Shown piece by piece: positions 33,820 through 42,432 of a stretch of 43,297 nucleotides of DNA. Below the pieces are notes generated by a model. It did no database searches, was not told the origin of the DNA, and worked only from the letters and a program-made list of their open reading frames with translations. The DNA lies in assembly GCA_007694185.1 (NCBI GenBank), contig RECD01000078.1:1-43297 (forward strand), in the 5' to 3' direction. The number at the start of each line of letters is the position of its first letter. The stretch's first letter is position 1. The DNA comes from Planctomycetaceae bacterium (GTDB taxonomy: Bacteria > Planctomycetota > Planctomycetia > Pirellulales > Pirellulaceae). A program made the position numbers and the translations under genes.

Positions 33820-34910
33820 TGCCCGACGGCCCGCTCGGCATGGCTCCTGGCCGGGTTAAGCCGCTTTCGACCAAACCGTTGACCCCGATGACGACATCCC
33901 CTGGTGAACTTTCGATCGCGTCGAGCGGTCTGCCGGAATTCTCGCCTCCCCAGCGGCCCGCAGGCTGGTGGCGACGTCACCTGTTGGACCTCGAGGGGCT
34001 GACGGCGGAAGAGATCACGATCCTGCTCGATACGGCCCAGACGCTGAAGGAATTGACGGGAGGGTGCCGTCACAAGATCCCGCTGTTGGGCGGTCGCACG
34101 CTGGCCAACCTGTTTTTCGAGAACAGCACCCGGACTCGCAACAGCTTCTCTTTGGCTGCGAAACGGTTGGGTGCCGACACGGTCGAATTTTCGAGCTCCG
34201 GCAGCAGCGTTTCCAAGGGGGAAACGTTCATCGACACCGCCAAGACGATCCAGGCGATGGGTGTCGATTGGGTCGTGACTCGGCACCCGGCACCCGGCAC
34301 CCCGCATCAGCTCGCCCGCGAGCTGGAATGTTGTGTCCTCAATGCGGGGGATGGGGCACACGAGCACCCGACTCAGGGGCTGTTGGACATGTTGACCGTT
34401 CGCCAGCATCGGGGGCGATTGGACGGTTTGACCGTCGCTTTAGTCGGAGACATCGCTCACAGCCGCACGGCCCGCAGCAACATGTGGGGGCTGCGGAAGC
34501 TGGGGGCGCACGTGATCGTCTGTGGCCCGGCGACCTTGGTCAGCCCGCGCTGGGAGGAGCTCGGGTTCGAGGTCGCTCACGACCTTGACGAGATCCTCCC
34601 CCGCTGCGACGTATTGAACCTCTTGCGGATCCAATTCGAACGGTTCGCCTCGCGGCCATTCCCCAGCGTTCACGAATACGCCAACCGCTACGCGATGAAC
34701 GGCCGCCGGATGCGGCGGTGCCGAGAAGGCATCCTGATCATGGCTCCCGGCCCGATCAACCGCGGGGTCGAGATCACGCCGGAGGTCGCCGATGGCCCCC
34801 ATTCGGTGATCTTGGAACAGGTCACCAACGGGATTGCGGTCCGCATGGCGGCGCTCTGGTTGTTGGTCGGCGGCAGGGAGCATCCCGAGGGCGGAGCAAG
34901 CGATGAGTGA
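33819..34910 (+). CDS. pyrB: Aspartate carbamoyltransferase catalytic chain
   Basis: A 363-residue enzyme that joins carbamoyl phosphate and aspartate, the first committed step of pyrimidine synthesis. '[12 protein letters not shown]' (STRTR 103-107) binds carbamoyl phosphate, 'EHPTQGLLD' (HPTQ 183-186) and '[16 protein letters not shown]' are conserved, and 'LRIQFERF' is near the usual LRxQxER. The domain itself starts near residue 53; the extra N-terminal stretch recalls the N-terminal extension of Pseudomonas-type (class A) enzymes. ATG 33819 overlaps the previous stop; ATG 33888 is a fair alternative giving 340 residues. It overlaps the pseudo-dihydroorotase by eight bases. Confidence 0.96.
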   Translation: MPDGPLGMAPGRVKPLSTKPLTPMTTSPGELSIASSGLPEFSPPQRPAGWWRRHLLDLEGLTAEEITILLDTAQTLKELTGGCRHKIPLLGGRTLANLFFENSTRTRNSFSLAAKRLGADTVEFSSSGSSVSKGETFIDTAKTIQAMGVDWVVTRHPAPGTPHQLARELECCVLNAGDGAHEHPTQGLLDMLTVRQHRGRLDGLTVALVGDIAHSRTARSNMWGLRKLGAHVIVCGPATLVSPRWEELGFEVAHDLDEILPRCDVLNLLRIQFERFASRPFPSVHEYANRYAMNGRRMRRCREGILIMAPGPINRGVEITPEVADGPHSVILEQVTNGIAVRMAALWLLVGGREHPEGGASDE

Positions 34911-36228
34911 ACTCACACCGATCCTGATCGAAGGCGGGCGGTTGATCAGTCCGACGGACGGATTGGATCGTCCCGGCCGGTTGCTGTTGCACCGCGGGCG
35001 GATCGAGTCGATCGATCCTGCGGACGACGACCTGCCGGAATATTGCCACCGTGTCGATGCCGGCGGCTGCTTGGTCACCCCCGGCCTGGTCGATTTGGGG
35101 GCCGAGTTTCGGGAGCCCGGGCATGAGGAAGACGAGACGATCGTCACCGGCGGTGCCGCTGCCTTGGCGGGCGGTTTCACGACGGTCCTCTGCCTGGGGA
35201 ACTGCGACCCGCCGGTCGACACGCCGGCCGGGGTCGAATTGATCGCGCGGATCGCGGCCTCCGCCGCAGGGCCTCGGGTTCGTGTCATCGCCTGCCTCAG
35301 CCAAGGGCGGCGCGGTGAGCAGATGGCGGAATTGGGGCTGCTGGTGCAGGCCGGGGCGGTCGCCTTCAGCGATTCGCCACGTCCGGTCGGCAACAGCGCG
35401 CTGTTGAAACGGGCGCTCGATTATTGCCGCATGTTTGACATACCGATTTTCGACCGGCCGGTCGATCCCGATCTGGTCGACCGTGGCGTCATGCACGACG
35501 GCCGGGTGTCGTTGCGGCTCGGTTTGTCGGGCTTGCCGACCGAAGCGGAGGACTTGGCGGTCGCCCGCGACGTGCGGCTCGCCGAGGCGACCGGCGGGCG
35601 GCTCCACGTCGGCCCGATCAGCACGATGGGCAGCATCGATTTGCTCCGCTGGGTCAAATCACGCGGGATTTTCGTGACCGCGTCGGTCTGTCCCCACAAT
35701 CTCGGGCAGAGCGACGAAATGCTCGCGAGCTTCGACGCCCGATTCAAAGTTCACCCGCCCCTTCGCAGTCCCCGACACGTCGAGATGCTTTGCCAAGCCG
35801 TCGCGGACGGAACGATCGACGCGATCCAAAGCGGTCACATGCCGCGGGCCCGTGAGAAGAAAATGAACGACCTGAACCAGGCCCCGTTCGGCGCCGCGGC
35901 GCTGGAAACCGCCCTGCCGGTAGTCGCGACTCGCATGGTCCGGTCCGGAGCCATGTCTTGGTCCGATCTGATCCTCAGGATGTCGACCCGCCCGGCCCAA
36001 ATCGCGGGACTCGATGCCGGCACGTTGCGGCTCGGGGCGCCAGCCGACGTTGCGGTCATCGACCCTGAGGAAGCTTGGACGGTCGAACCGGAGCGGTTCT
36101 TCTCGAGCTGCCAGAGCAGTCCTCATGCGGGTGAAAAAGTCTGGGGAAGGGTCGTCTACACGATCGTCGGTGGCGAAATTCGCTTCACCCGCCGGCCGGC
36201 GCTCGATCACCTGGCGATTGGTAGCTGA
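34903..36228 (+). CDS. pyrX: Pseudo-dihydroorotase partner of PyrB (PyrC'/PyrX type)
   Basis: A 441-residue member of the class I dihydroorotase family that lacks the metal site. In '[14 protein letters not shown]' the usual DxHxH has become D-x-G65-x-E67. The later His ligands are also lost ('IPIFDRP' for the HxE/HAED segment, 'LHVGPIST' for HxS), and the catalytic Asp region reads '[10 protein letters not shown]'. The flanking fold is intact ('[16 protein letters not shown]', '[10 protein letters not shown]'). In Pseudomonas and relatives such PyrC' chains are needed to build the active aspartate carbamoyltransferase complex, with a true dihydroorotase elsewhere. The eight-base ATGAGTGA overlap with pyrB strongly supports this role. 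A weak terminator follows. Confidence 0.88.
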   Translation: MSELTPILIEGGRLISPTDGLDRPGRLLLHRGRIESIDPADDDLPEYCHRVDAGGCLVTPGLVDLGAEFREPGHEEDETIVTGGAAALAGGFTTVLCLGNCDPPVDTPAGVELIARIAASAAGPRVRVIACLSQGRRGEQMAELGLLVQAGAVAFSDSPRPVGNSALLKRALDYCRMFDIPIFDRPVDPDLVDRGVMHDGRVSLRLGLSGLPTEAEDLAVARDVRLAEATGGRLHVGPISTMGSIDLLRWVKSRGIFVTASVCPHNLGQSDEMLASFDARFKVHPPLRSPRHVEMLCQAVADGTIDAIQSGHMPRAREKKMNDLNQAPFGAAALETALPVVATRMVRSGAMSWSDLILRMSTRPAQIAGLDAGTLRLGAPADVAVIDPEEAWTVEPERFFSSCQSSPHAGEKVWGRVVYTIVGGEIRFTRRPALDHLAIGS

Positions 36229-36229
36229 C

Positions 36230-36259
36230 GGTTTCCTGCGAAGGGAAACCTCCCGTTTT
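36230..36259 (+). terminator. Possible terminator after the pyrB operon
   Basis: GGTTTCC and GGAAACC (36230-36236, 36244-36250) pair around a seven-base loop and a short T-run follows at 36256-36259. Weak. Confidence 0.4.
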
Positions 36260-36428
36260 GACGGGCTGTGGATCGTCACACCGAGCGGCCGAGCGCTGGC
36301 GGTGCTTGCCACCGGTCTGTGCGGTGACCAAACTGACGGTAGGGCGGCACGACCGGAACCCATACCCATGGGTGTCCCGCTATCGACTCGGCCGGCCCAT
36401 CTGTCCCTTCCTCTATTCCCCACCGCTG

Positions 36429-37430
36429 ATGATCATGCGACCCCTCTCCCTGCTGTTGTTGTGCGGTTTGACGATCGCCGCTCTTTCGCCCACCCGAGCG
36501 GATGAGACCCCGTGGCTCGAGTTCCCCGGAAAGGCCGGCCCCGGGGCGGGCAAGCGGGTGGTTCTGGTCGCGGGTGACGAGGAGTACCGGAGCGAGGAGT
36601 GGCTGCCCCAATTGGCCAAGATTCTCTCCGAGCGCCACGGATTCGATTGCACGGTCCTGTTTTCCATCGATCCGGCTACGGGCGAAATCAACCCCAACCA
36701 AAGCGACAACATCCCTGGGTTGCATCGTTTAAAGGGGGCGGACCTGATGATCATCGCCACCCGCTTTCGAGCTTTGCCCGACGAGCAGATGGCTCACCTG
36801 GTCGACTACATCGAGGGCGGCAACCCGATCATCGGTTTGCGGACCGCAACCCACGCCTTCAACCTGCCGGCCGATTCGAAGTACGCCCGCTACAGTTGGC
36901 AGTATGGCGGCGACGACTACAAACAGGGCTTCGGGCGTCAGGTGCTTGGCGAAACCTGGATCGCGCATCATGGCAAGCATGGTTCGGAGAGCACTCGCGG
37001 GATCGTGGCGGACCCGGATCACGCGATCGCGACCGGCATCGCCGACGGCGACATCTGGGGACCGACCGATGTTTACCGCGTTCGACTGCCGCTCCCCGAA
37101 GGCTCGCATGTGATCTTCCTCGGGGCCATCCTGACCGGAATGGACGCCGCGGACGAGCCGGTGGCCGACGACCGTAACGACCCGATGATGCCATTGGGAT
37201 GGACCACCACTTACCAAGGGGCCAGGGTCTTCACTTCGACCATGGGCGCCGCGACCGACTTCACCAACGAAGGTGTGCGGCGGATGATCGTCAACGCGAC
37301 CTATTGGTGCGTCGGACTGGAAGACGGCATCCGGGCGGACCTGGCGGTTGATCTGGTCGGCGACTTCCAGGCGACGGACTTCGGGTTCAACCGATTCGTC
37401 AAAGGCAAACGGCCCGCGGATTACCGCTGA
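36429..37430 (+). CDS. Secreted ThuA-like domain protein
   Basis: A 333-residue protein with a signal peptide ('PLSLLLLCGLTIAALSPTRA'). ATG 36429 is used; ATG 36435 gives the same signal. The mature part carries a ThuA-like (glutamine-amidotransferase-like) fold: 'KRVVLVAGDEEYRSEEWLPQ', 'LSERHGFDCTVLFSID', 'MAHLVDYIEGGNPIIGLRTA' and the 'VFTSTMGAATDFTNEGVRRM' end are typical. Such exported proteins are very common in planctomycetes and are linked to carbohydrate breakdown; the reaction is unknown. It precedes moaD on the same strand by 23 bases without an obvious functional link. Confidence 0.88.
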   Translation: MIMRPLSLLLLCGLTIAALSPTRADETPWLEFPGKAGPGAGKRVVLVAGDEEYRSEEWLPQLAKILSERHGFDCTVLFSIDPATGEINPNQSDNIPGLHRLKGADLMIIATRFRALPDEQMAHLVDYIEGGNPIIGLRTATHAFNLPADSKYARYSWQYGGDDYKQGFGRQVLGETWIAHHGKHGSESTRGIVADPDHAIATGIADGDIWGPTDVYRVRLPLPEGSHVIFLGAILTGMDAADEPVADDRNDPMMPLGWTTTYQGARVFTSTMGAATDFTNEGVRRMIVNATYWCVGLEDGIRADLAVDLVGDFQATDFGFNRFVKGKRPADYR

Positions 37431-37453
37431 GCCTCGCCCGTTTTGGAAAAACT

Positions 37454-37699
37454 ATGAATTGCCAGGTGCTGTTGTTTGCCGCTGCCCGCGATTTGGCAAA
37501 TTCGGAGCGGATCGATGTGGAGGTGCCGCCTCCGGTGACCGCGGCGGCAGTGCTGGACGGGCTCGGCCGTCAAGTCCCGCGGTTGTTGCCGCTATTGCCG
37601 GCCTGTCGCTTGGCGGTCGATCAGGCCTTCGTGCCGGCTGACTTTCCGGTCTCAGCCGGCTCGGAATTGGCGTTGATTCCCCCGGTCAGCGGCGGTTAA
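37454..37699 (+). CDS. moaD: Molybdopterin synthase small subunit
   Basis: An 81-residue ubiquitin-like protein ending in 'LIPPVSGG'. The terminal Gly-Gly is adenylated by MoeB and thiocarboxylated, and it then donates sulfur to precursor Z in molybdopterin synthase. 'VLLFAAARDLANS' at the start and length are normal. It is followed after 12 bases by moaE, its enzyme partner, and then by a cysteine desulfurase that could supply the sulfur. Confidence 0.93.
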   Translation: MNCQVLLFAAARDLANSERIDVEVPPPVTAAAVLDGLGRQVPRLLPLLPACRLAVDQAFVPADFPVSAGSELALIPPVSGG

Positions 37700-37711
37700 T
37701 TCGGTGATCGG

Positions 37712-38167
37712 ATGACTCCAGAGTCCAACCCTATTTTGATCGGTTCCCAACGGGTGAGGGTCGAGTTGATCGACAGACCGATCGACCGGCGGCCGCTGAG
37801 CGATTTCATTCGCGACCCCGATACGGGGGCCCAGGCGTGGTTCGAGGGAGTGACGCGGCGGATGACCGGTTCCCAGCAAACCGATCGGCTCGAATACGAA
37901 GCCTTCACACCGATGGCAACGCGGCAGTTGCAGGAATTGGCTGCTCAGGCGATGGACGCCTTTTCGTTGACCGCCGTCGCGATCACCCATCGGTTGGGAG
38001 TTGTACCGATCGGCGAAGCCAGCATCCTGATCGGCTGTTCCGCCGCCCATCGCAAGGGGCCCCTTGCCGCCCTGCCCTGGCTGATGGATCAGATCAAGGC
38101 CGATGTGGCGATCTGGAAGCGGGAACATTTTGCAGGCGGTCAATCGCAATGGGTCCACCCGCAGTGA
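37712..38167 (+). CDS. moaE: Molybdopterin synthase catalytic subunit
   Basis: A 151-residue protein of the MoaE family, which binds two MoaD tails and converts cyclic pyranopterin monophosphate to molybdopterin. 'GAQAWFEGVTRRMTGSQQT', 'YEAFTPMATRQL', 'VAITHRLGVVPIGEASILI' and the active-site lysines of 'IKADVAIWKREHF' are clear. Its stop overlaps the start of the cysteine desulfurase gene (GTGA), so the two are probably co-translated. Confidence 0.94.
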   Translation: MTPESNPILIGSQRVRVELIDRPIDRRPLSDFIRDPDTGAQAWFEGVTRRMTGSQQTDRLEYEAFTPMATRQLQELAAQAMDAFSLTAVAITHRLGVVPIGEASILIGCSAAHRKGPLAALPWLMDQIKADVAIWKREHFAGGQSQWVHPQ

Positions 38168-39333
38168 ACCGAAGTCCCCTCCCACCCGTTTACCTCGACC
38201 ATGCCGCCACCGGTTGGCCAAAACCTGAGGTCGTCTACCGGGCGATGGACCACTACGCCCGTGAAATCGGCGTGGCCGCCGGCCGTGGGGCCTACGCGCG
38301 AGGGGGCGAAGCTGATCGGGTGGTCGCGTCCTGCCGACGCCGATTGGCTCGCCTGATCCAGGCTCCTGACCCTCGCAACGTGGCGTTCTTTTCGAATGGC
38401 ACCACCGCGCTCAACGCCGCCATCTTCGGCTTTGTCCGGCCGGGCGACCATGTCGTCACCACGGCGATCGAGCACAACAGCGTGCTGAGGCCGCTGGAGC
38501 AATTAAGGACTCGATCGGGGGTCACGGTCGATGTCGTCCCCTGTGATGACCAAGGCCAGGTCGATTCGCAGGCGATTCTCGATCGGGTTCGAACCGACAC
38601 CCGGCTGGTCGCCATTTCCCATGCGTCCAATGTCACCGGGGCGATCCAGCCGATCGAGACGCTGGGTAAAGCGTTGCGCGGTACCGGCACGTGCCTGCTG
38701 TGTGACGCCGCTCAGACACTCGGCTACCTCCCGATCGACGTGGTCGCCAGCGGCATCGATCTGCTCGCCGCGCCGGGCCACAAAGGGGCCTGTGGGCCGC
38801 TGGGAACGGGGCTGCTGTGGGTTTCCGACGCTGCGCTGACCCGATTGGAGCCGACGGCCTTTGGCGGCACCGGGCTGAACTCCGAGTCGCTCGCGATGCC
38901 CGCGACGATGCCGAACCGTCTGGAAGCGGGCAACCTGAACGTCACCGCCCTAGCCGGTTGGGACGCCGGCTTGACCTGGTTGGCTGATGTCGACCTTGCC
39001 GAACGGGCGGCCGCAGGAAAACGGCTCGCGGGACGATTGCGCCAGGCCGTTGAGGGGCTGCCGGGCGTACGAGCGATCGGGGCGAAGGAGTTGCCGATCC
39101 TCAGCCTCACGTTTGCCCATGCCGACGTCGGACTGGTCGCTTCCCTGCTCGATAGCGAATTCGGCATCGAGGTCCGTTCGGGGTGGCACTGCGCCCCGCT
39201 AATCCATGGTTTTCTGAAGAGCTTGCCCCATGGTACGCTGCGGGTCAGCGGCGGGCATTCGACCGCCTTCGAGGAACTGGCCCGGTTGGGCGAGGCGCTG
39301 GGCCAGATCGTCGAGGAGGTAAGTCTCACCTAG
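38164..39333 (+). CDS. Cysteine desulfurase-like enzyme (SufS/CsdA class)
   Basis: A 389-residue class V PLP enzyme. H104 stacks on PLP, D181 and Q184 contact it ('CDAAQTLGYLPID'), K207 in 'APGHKGACG' is the Schiff-base lysine, and C343 in 'RSGWHCAPLIH' is the persulfide cysteine of the SufS group. It should release sulfur from cysteine. The start is GTG 38164, which forms a GTGA overlap with moaE and gives the family N terminus 'PVYLDHAATGWPKPE'; ATG 38149 is an alternative. The neighbours suggest that it feeds sulfur to MoaD, an inference. No sufBCD genes are adjacent. Confidence 0.9.
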   Translation: MNRSPLPPVYLDHAATGWPKPEVVYRAMDHYAREIGVAAGRGAYARGGEADRVVASCRRRLARLIQAPDPRNVAFFSNGTTALNAAIFGFVRPGDHVVTTAIEHNSVLRPLEQLRTRSGVTVDVVPCDDQGQVDSQAILDRVRTDTRLVAISHASNVTGAIQPIETLGKALRGTGTCLLCDAAQTLGYLPIDVVASGIDLLAAPGHKGACGPLGTGLLWVSDAALTRLEPTAFGGTGLNSESLAMPATMPNRLEAGNLNVTALAGWDAGLTWLADVDLAERAAAGKRLAGRLRQAVEGLPGVRAIGAKELPILSLTFAHADVGLVASLLDSEFGIEVRSGWHCAPLIHGFLKSLPHGTLRVSGGHSTAFEELARLGEALGQIVEEVSLT

Positions 39334-39519
39334 ACATCGCCGAAGCCCGTTCGCCATGTTCCGCTGCGACGTGGCGTTTGGGGATCGCCCGACAGGTCTC
39401 CGGGGCATCCTTACCACAGGGCCCGCCGGAGCCGAGGGTGTCCTGCCGCAAGGATGCCGAAACGGGCCGCTGCCGAACGGTATCGCTCCGACATTTCGCC
39501 TTACAGGTCACTCGCTCCC

Positions 39520-39936
39520 ATGCCCAAAACGCCCTGGTATCGCGACGGATTGAGGTTCGAATGCACCGGCTGCGGCGATTGCTGCGGCGGGGCTCCCGGG
39601 TTCGTTTGGGTGGACGAGCGGGAGATCACTGAACTGGCCGCCGTGCTGGCGATTCCGGTCGAGGAGTTCGAGAGTCGATTCGTGCGACAGGTGGACGATC
39701 AGAAAAGCTTGGTCGAATACCCCGACGGGGACTGCATTTTTCTCGACCCGCAAACCCGCAAATGCACCGTCTATTCGGCGCGCCCGATTCAGTGTCGCAC
39801 CTGGCCGTTTTGGGACAGCACCCTGGAAACCAAGCGGGATTGGGACGCGACCTGCCGGGTCTGTCCGGGCAGCGGCCGCGGGCGGCTCTATTCCCTTGAC
39901 GAGATCGAGATCCAGAGAAAATCACGAGCCGTCTAA
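39520..39936 (+). CDS. YkgJ-family Cys-cluster protein
   Basis: A 138-residue protein with the CxxCxxCC motif at residues 15-22 ('FECTGCGDCCGGAPG'), and two further cysteine positions in 'KCTVYSARPIQCRTWPFW'. The family (PF03692) probably binds zinc or an iron-sulfur cluster; its function is not established. ATG 39520 starts the recognisable domain; a longer frame upstream is not conserved. It follows the cysteine desulfurase on the same strand after about 190 bases. Confidence 0.88.
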   Translation: MPKTPWYRDGLRFECTGCGDCCGGAPGFVWVDEREITELAAVLAIPVEEFESRFVRQVDDQKSLVEYPDGDCIFLDPQTRKCTVYSARPIQCRTWPFWDSTLETKRDWDATCRVCPGSGRGRLYSLDEIEIQRKSRAV

Positions 39937-40025
39937 AGTTTGACGATCCTGCCGACGATAACGATTGCAGGACTTCATCCTGCCGGCCCAAACGGGTACC
40001 GGTGGGGGTGGGCCGCTGCACGAGC

Positions 40026-40054
40026 TTGACACCGAAACGCGACCGGCCTAGATT
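40026..40054 (+). promoter_or_regulatory. Strong candidate sigma-70 promoter of the HU gene
   Basis: TTGACA (perfect -35), a 17-base spacer and TAGATT (four of six). The leader to the TTG start would be about 70 bases. Confidence 0.65.
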
Positions 40055-40118
40055 GAATCTTCCTAAGTCATTGATAAGCAATGGTTTAAGATGATTTGTC
40101 TGGGTGAAAAACGGTTTC

Positions 40119-40125
40119 GGGAGGG
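40119..40125 (+). promoter_or_regulatory. Ribosome-binding site deciding the HU start
   Basis: GGGAGGG lies six bases before TTG 40132, which marks this TTG as the start. Confidence 0.75.
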
Positions 40126-40131
40126 CAAGAT

Positions 40132-40497
40132 TTGACCAAGAAAGACATCGTCCGGATCGTTTCTGAGGAGTTGGGGCTGACCCAGCAACAGACCAAAGCG
40201 GTGGTTCAGCGAACGTTTGATGCGATCATCGAGTGGCTGGCCAACGAAGAGCGGATCGAACTCAGGAATTTCGGCGTTTTTGAAGTCAGGCAGCGGGCCG
40301 CCAGAACGGCCAGGAATCCCCGTACCAACGAGCGAGTCGAGGTGCCCGGAAGGAAGGTCGTTGTGTTCAAGCCGGGTAAGGAGATGGAAATCATGGTCAA
40401 TCAGCCGCGATCGCTGAACCAGCATTCACCTCTGTTTCCGCTTGGTTGGGGGGCGAAGGGCCGCACCGGTTCGTCGTCCGCGGGAAGTCCGGAATAA
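40132..40497 (+). CDS. HU/IHF-family DNA-binding protein
   Basis: A 121-residue histone-like protein. '[20 protein letters not shown]' is the HU helical N terminus and '[20 protein letters not shown]' plus '[16 protein letters not shown]' form the body and the DNA-bending arm. Residues 92-121 are a C-terminal extension beyond the usual 90-95 residues, Ser/Gly-rich and perhaps disordered. The start is TTG 40132, with a strong ribosome-binding site six bases away. The upstream promoter is among the best in the window, as expected for an abundant protein. Confidence 0.94.
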   Translation: MTKKDIVRIVSEELGLTQQQTKAVVQRTFDAIIEWLANEERIELRNFGVFEVRQRAARTARNPRTNERVEVPGRKVVVFKPGKEMEIMVNQPRSLNQHSPLFPLGWGAKGRTGSSSAGSPE

Positions 40498-40612
40498 GCG
40501 ACTTGAGTTAGGAAAAACCGTAGGCTCGCAAGCGAGCTGACGATTCGGCGATTCGCGTCCACCAAATATTCAGCCCGAGCATCCCACGCAACCGTTCACG
40601 GAGGAACTCGCG

Positions 40613-40831
40613 ATGCGTCGCGTCCTGCAACTTACTCTGCTCGCCGTTTGTCTTTCCACTTCGGTCGGGTGCTTCGTTCCGATCTACTCCGCTCGCCCCG
40701 AACGGCGTGTGCAACAATTGCTGTTCACCAGTGAGGACTTGCGGATGATCGTCGACGAGTGGGAGCGCTTTTGGTTCCTCGATTCGCCGAGCCACCTGAC
40801 GCCACTGCGAACGCACGGCGGCATCATCTAG
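40613..40831 (+). CDS. Small lipoprotein, unknown function
   Basis: A 72-residue lipoprotein: 'LQLTLLAVCLSTSVGC' with the lipobox cysteine at residue 20. GGAGG lies about ten bases before the ATG. The mature part has 'QQLLFTSEDLRMIVDEWERF' and is probably helical. It is a small envelope protein of a kind often seen in planctomycetes, with no known function. It is the last core-like gene before the relic island. Confidence 0.75.
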   Translation: MRRVLQLTLLAVCLSTSVGCFVPIYSARPERRVQQLLFTSEDLRMIVDEWERFWFLDSPSHLTPLRTHGGII

Positions 40832-41025
40832 TACTCCGTTGATGGCCTCGAACGCTGACCGAAATCGGCGGCGTCGAGGCGGAGCCACATCGCATTGGAA
40901 CCGGGTGCGCCAGCGTCCGCTCCTCCGCCCGATATCAACCTAGGCCCCACGCGAATCGGCGGACCTTGAGGCTTTGGGGGCATTCCTGCCGACATTTGCC
41001 GATGAGGTGGGTGAGGGGCCGCATC

Positions 41026-41330
41026 TTGGTGTGGTACGCCGTCAAGTACGAACCCGGCCCCGAACTCCGCGACACCGAGCAGGTGCCGCTACTGGAGCCT
41101 GGAGGGATCGAGGCCTTCTCGGACCGGGAGGTGCTGCGGCACGCGTCGGACGCCTGGTACGAGCCCGATAGCGTCAAGATCGGCTACGAATCAGCTTCAC
41201 ACGCTACTATTACAAGCCCAAACCGATTCGGCTCCTCAAGGAAATCCGGGCCGACATCCTGGCGGTGGAGCGCGAGCCGGAAGGGTTGCTGAGCGAGATC
41301 ATCGGCATGACCGGTGAGTCCAAGCCATAG
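41026..41330 (+). pseudogene. C-terminal remnant of a type I DNA methyltransferase (HsdM-like)
   Basis: About 100 codons matching the C terminus of HsdM-type N6-adenine methylases: 'PELRDTEQVPLLEPGGIEAF', 'REVLRHASDAW', 'KIGYE' and, after a frameshift, 'ISFTRYYYKPKPIRLLKEIR' and 'EPEGLLSEIIG', ending at TAG 41328. The frame changes by one base around 41188-41192; one more A in the AA pair would restore it. The catalytic domain and the GxG and NPPF motifs are absent. HsdM modifies DNA in type I restriction; this piece is certainly non-functional. It is followed by a fic remnant, as in intact type I loci. Confidence 0.75.
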
Positions 41331-41417
41331 TCAAGGCAGGGCATCGCATGGACGCAAACCGATTCCATATTCAAGGCAGCCTTGAATAAGGAGCGGGCTT
41401 CGAGCCATATTCAAGGC
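41325..41417. repeat. Three 13-bp direct repeats at an exact 40-bp period
   Basis: CCATAKTCAAGGC occurs at 41325-41337, 41365-41377 and 41405-41417 (the first copy has G for T at one position). The middle copy is followed by its inverse, giving an almost perfect palindrome at 41369-41387. The intervening bases differ from one another. Confidence 0.7.
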
Positions 41418-41450
41418 TGCGATTAGTATGGGGAAGCTCGGTTCGAAGAT

Positions 41451-41732
41451 ATGAAGGCCACCATGACCCGCAGTCCAGAGGAGCGACGATCCGCAAGTTG
41501 CGTCAGGGCAGGCAGATACGTCAATCAGTCGACGGGATATCGGGCGTTCATCCCAAAACCGCTGCCGCCGGACACGCCGGTGCGGGTCGACGGCGAGCTG
41601 CAGGTGCTGCTGTCTCGAGCCGATCGGGCGCTGGGTCGCCTGGACGGTTCCATCCAGACGCTGCCGACCCGAGGTCGTGCGGGTGGCTCAGCCCACCGGC
41701 TGGCTCCCGCACCGCGGGTGGATCGCCCGTAG
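41451..41732 (+). pseudogene. N-terminal remnant of a Fic-family protein
   Basis: Residues 21-72 of the 93-codon frame match the N-terminal domain that precedes the Fic (AMP-transferase) domain: 'GRYVNQSTGYRAFIPKPLPP', 'VRVDGELQVLLSRADRALG' and 'RLDGSIQTLP'. After about position 41666 the similarity stops and the rest is antisense sequence of the STAS-like gene. The HPFxxGNGR Fic motif is missing, so the piece cannot AMPylate. Full-length relatives have about 370 residues and often sit beside hsdM in type I restriction loci, which explains the neighbouring remnant. Confidence 0.8.
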
Positions 41733-41983
41733 GACGGTGTGCCGGTTCTCGCCGGTGAGTTCCTTCACCGACACGTTTTCGGCAAAAACTCGTGGCCACG
41801 GTTTTGGACAAGAACGGCAAAAAACTCGTCCGCAAAAGTGTCGCTGATCGATTGGACAACCGAGAAGTCGATTTGGACCGGCTCGTTTGCGGCTTCCACA
41901 CGTCGGCGCAGCGCCCCCGCTGACTGCCGCGACGATAAAAACATCCCCAGCTCCGTTGCAACGTGGATTGTGTACGTGTTCAT
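41688..41983 (-). pseudogene. Frameshifted STAS-like (DUF4325) protein gene
   Basis: From ATG 41983 the frame reads 'YTIHVATELGMFLSSRQSAG', then 'VQIDFSVVQSISDTFADEFF', the core signature of STAS-like DUF4325 domains, and stops early at 41765. A one-base shift in the A5 run at 41784-41788 (T5 on the coding strand) moves into a second frame with 'FAENVSVKELTGENRHTVLR', the expected family end, stopping at 41688. The restored protein would have about 98 residues, normal for the family. This is either a recent pseudogene or a homopolymer sequencing error. The family often pairs with ATPase or regulatory proteins; its function is not well known. Confidence 0.6.
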
Positions 41984-42099
41984 AACCCCAGCCTCTTCGC
42001 CAACGACTCGAATTGATCTGAGCTCGTAGCCGCCTCGCTGCGCTCAAAGGCGACTTCGCGGCCGGTGCAGTGACCGGCTAAACTGGTAGAAGGCGTCAT
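41980..42099 (-). CDS. Possible 39-residue small protein upstream of the STAS-like gene
   Basis: A short frame from ATG 42099 to TGA 41980, ending in 'DQFESLAKRLGL'. Its stop overlaps the STAS-like start (ATGA), and this coupling is the main support. There is no family similarity that I recognise and no clear ribosome-binding site. It may also be the end of a lost longer gene. Confidence 0.25.
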   Translation of the reverse strand: MTPSTSLAGHCTGREVAFERSEAATSSDQFESLAKRLGL

Positions 42100-42153
42100 C
42101 CGTTGACGCAATCGAAACGACGCCACTGAAACGATGCCACGCCAGTTACTGCC

Positions 42154-42432
42154 ATGAGCACCCAGATCCAGCTGACGCTGACCGAGACGCCCGACGTGTG
42201 TGGCGGTCGGCTACGGGTTGCAGGGACACGAGTCACCGTCAATCAGATCGCCTGGCTCTACAAGCAGGGCGAACCGCCGGAAGAGATTGCTCAACACTTT
42301 CCGCAGCTACACCTGGCGCAGATTTACGCTGCCTTGGCTCACTATCACGCCAACCGCGAGCAGGTCGAAGAAGCATTGGAAGCCGAGAGAAGTGCGGCTG
42401 AAAAACTGCGGGCCGAGTTTCAAGGGCAATGA
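42154..42432 (+). CDS. DUF433-family antitoxin-like protein
   Basis: A 92-residue protein of the DUF433 family: 'PDVCGGRLRVAGTRVTVNQI' and 'GEPPEEIAQHFPQLHLAQIY' are its hallmarks, a winged-helix-like DNA-binding fold. A Glu/Ala-rich helix at the end (about 70-92) probably binds the partner. DUF433 proteins are taken to be antitoxins or regulators for PIN-like toxins. It overlaps the DUF5615 gene by four bases (ATGA), as toxin-antitoxin operons do. It looks intact, unlike the genes around it. Confidence 0.88.
   Translation: MSTQIQLTLTETPDVCGGRLRVAGTRVTVNQIAWLYKQGEPPEEIAQHFPQLHLAQIYAALAHYHANREQVEEALEAERSAAEKLRAEFQGQ

Noticed and set aside
41325-41417. CRISPR array
   Set aside because: Only three repeats of 13 bp, shorter than any known CRISPR repeat, and no cas genes are present.
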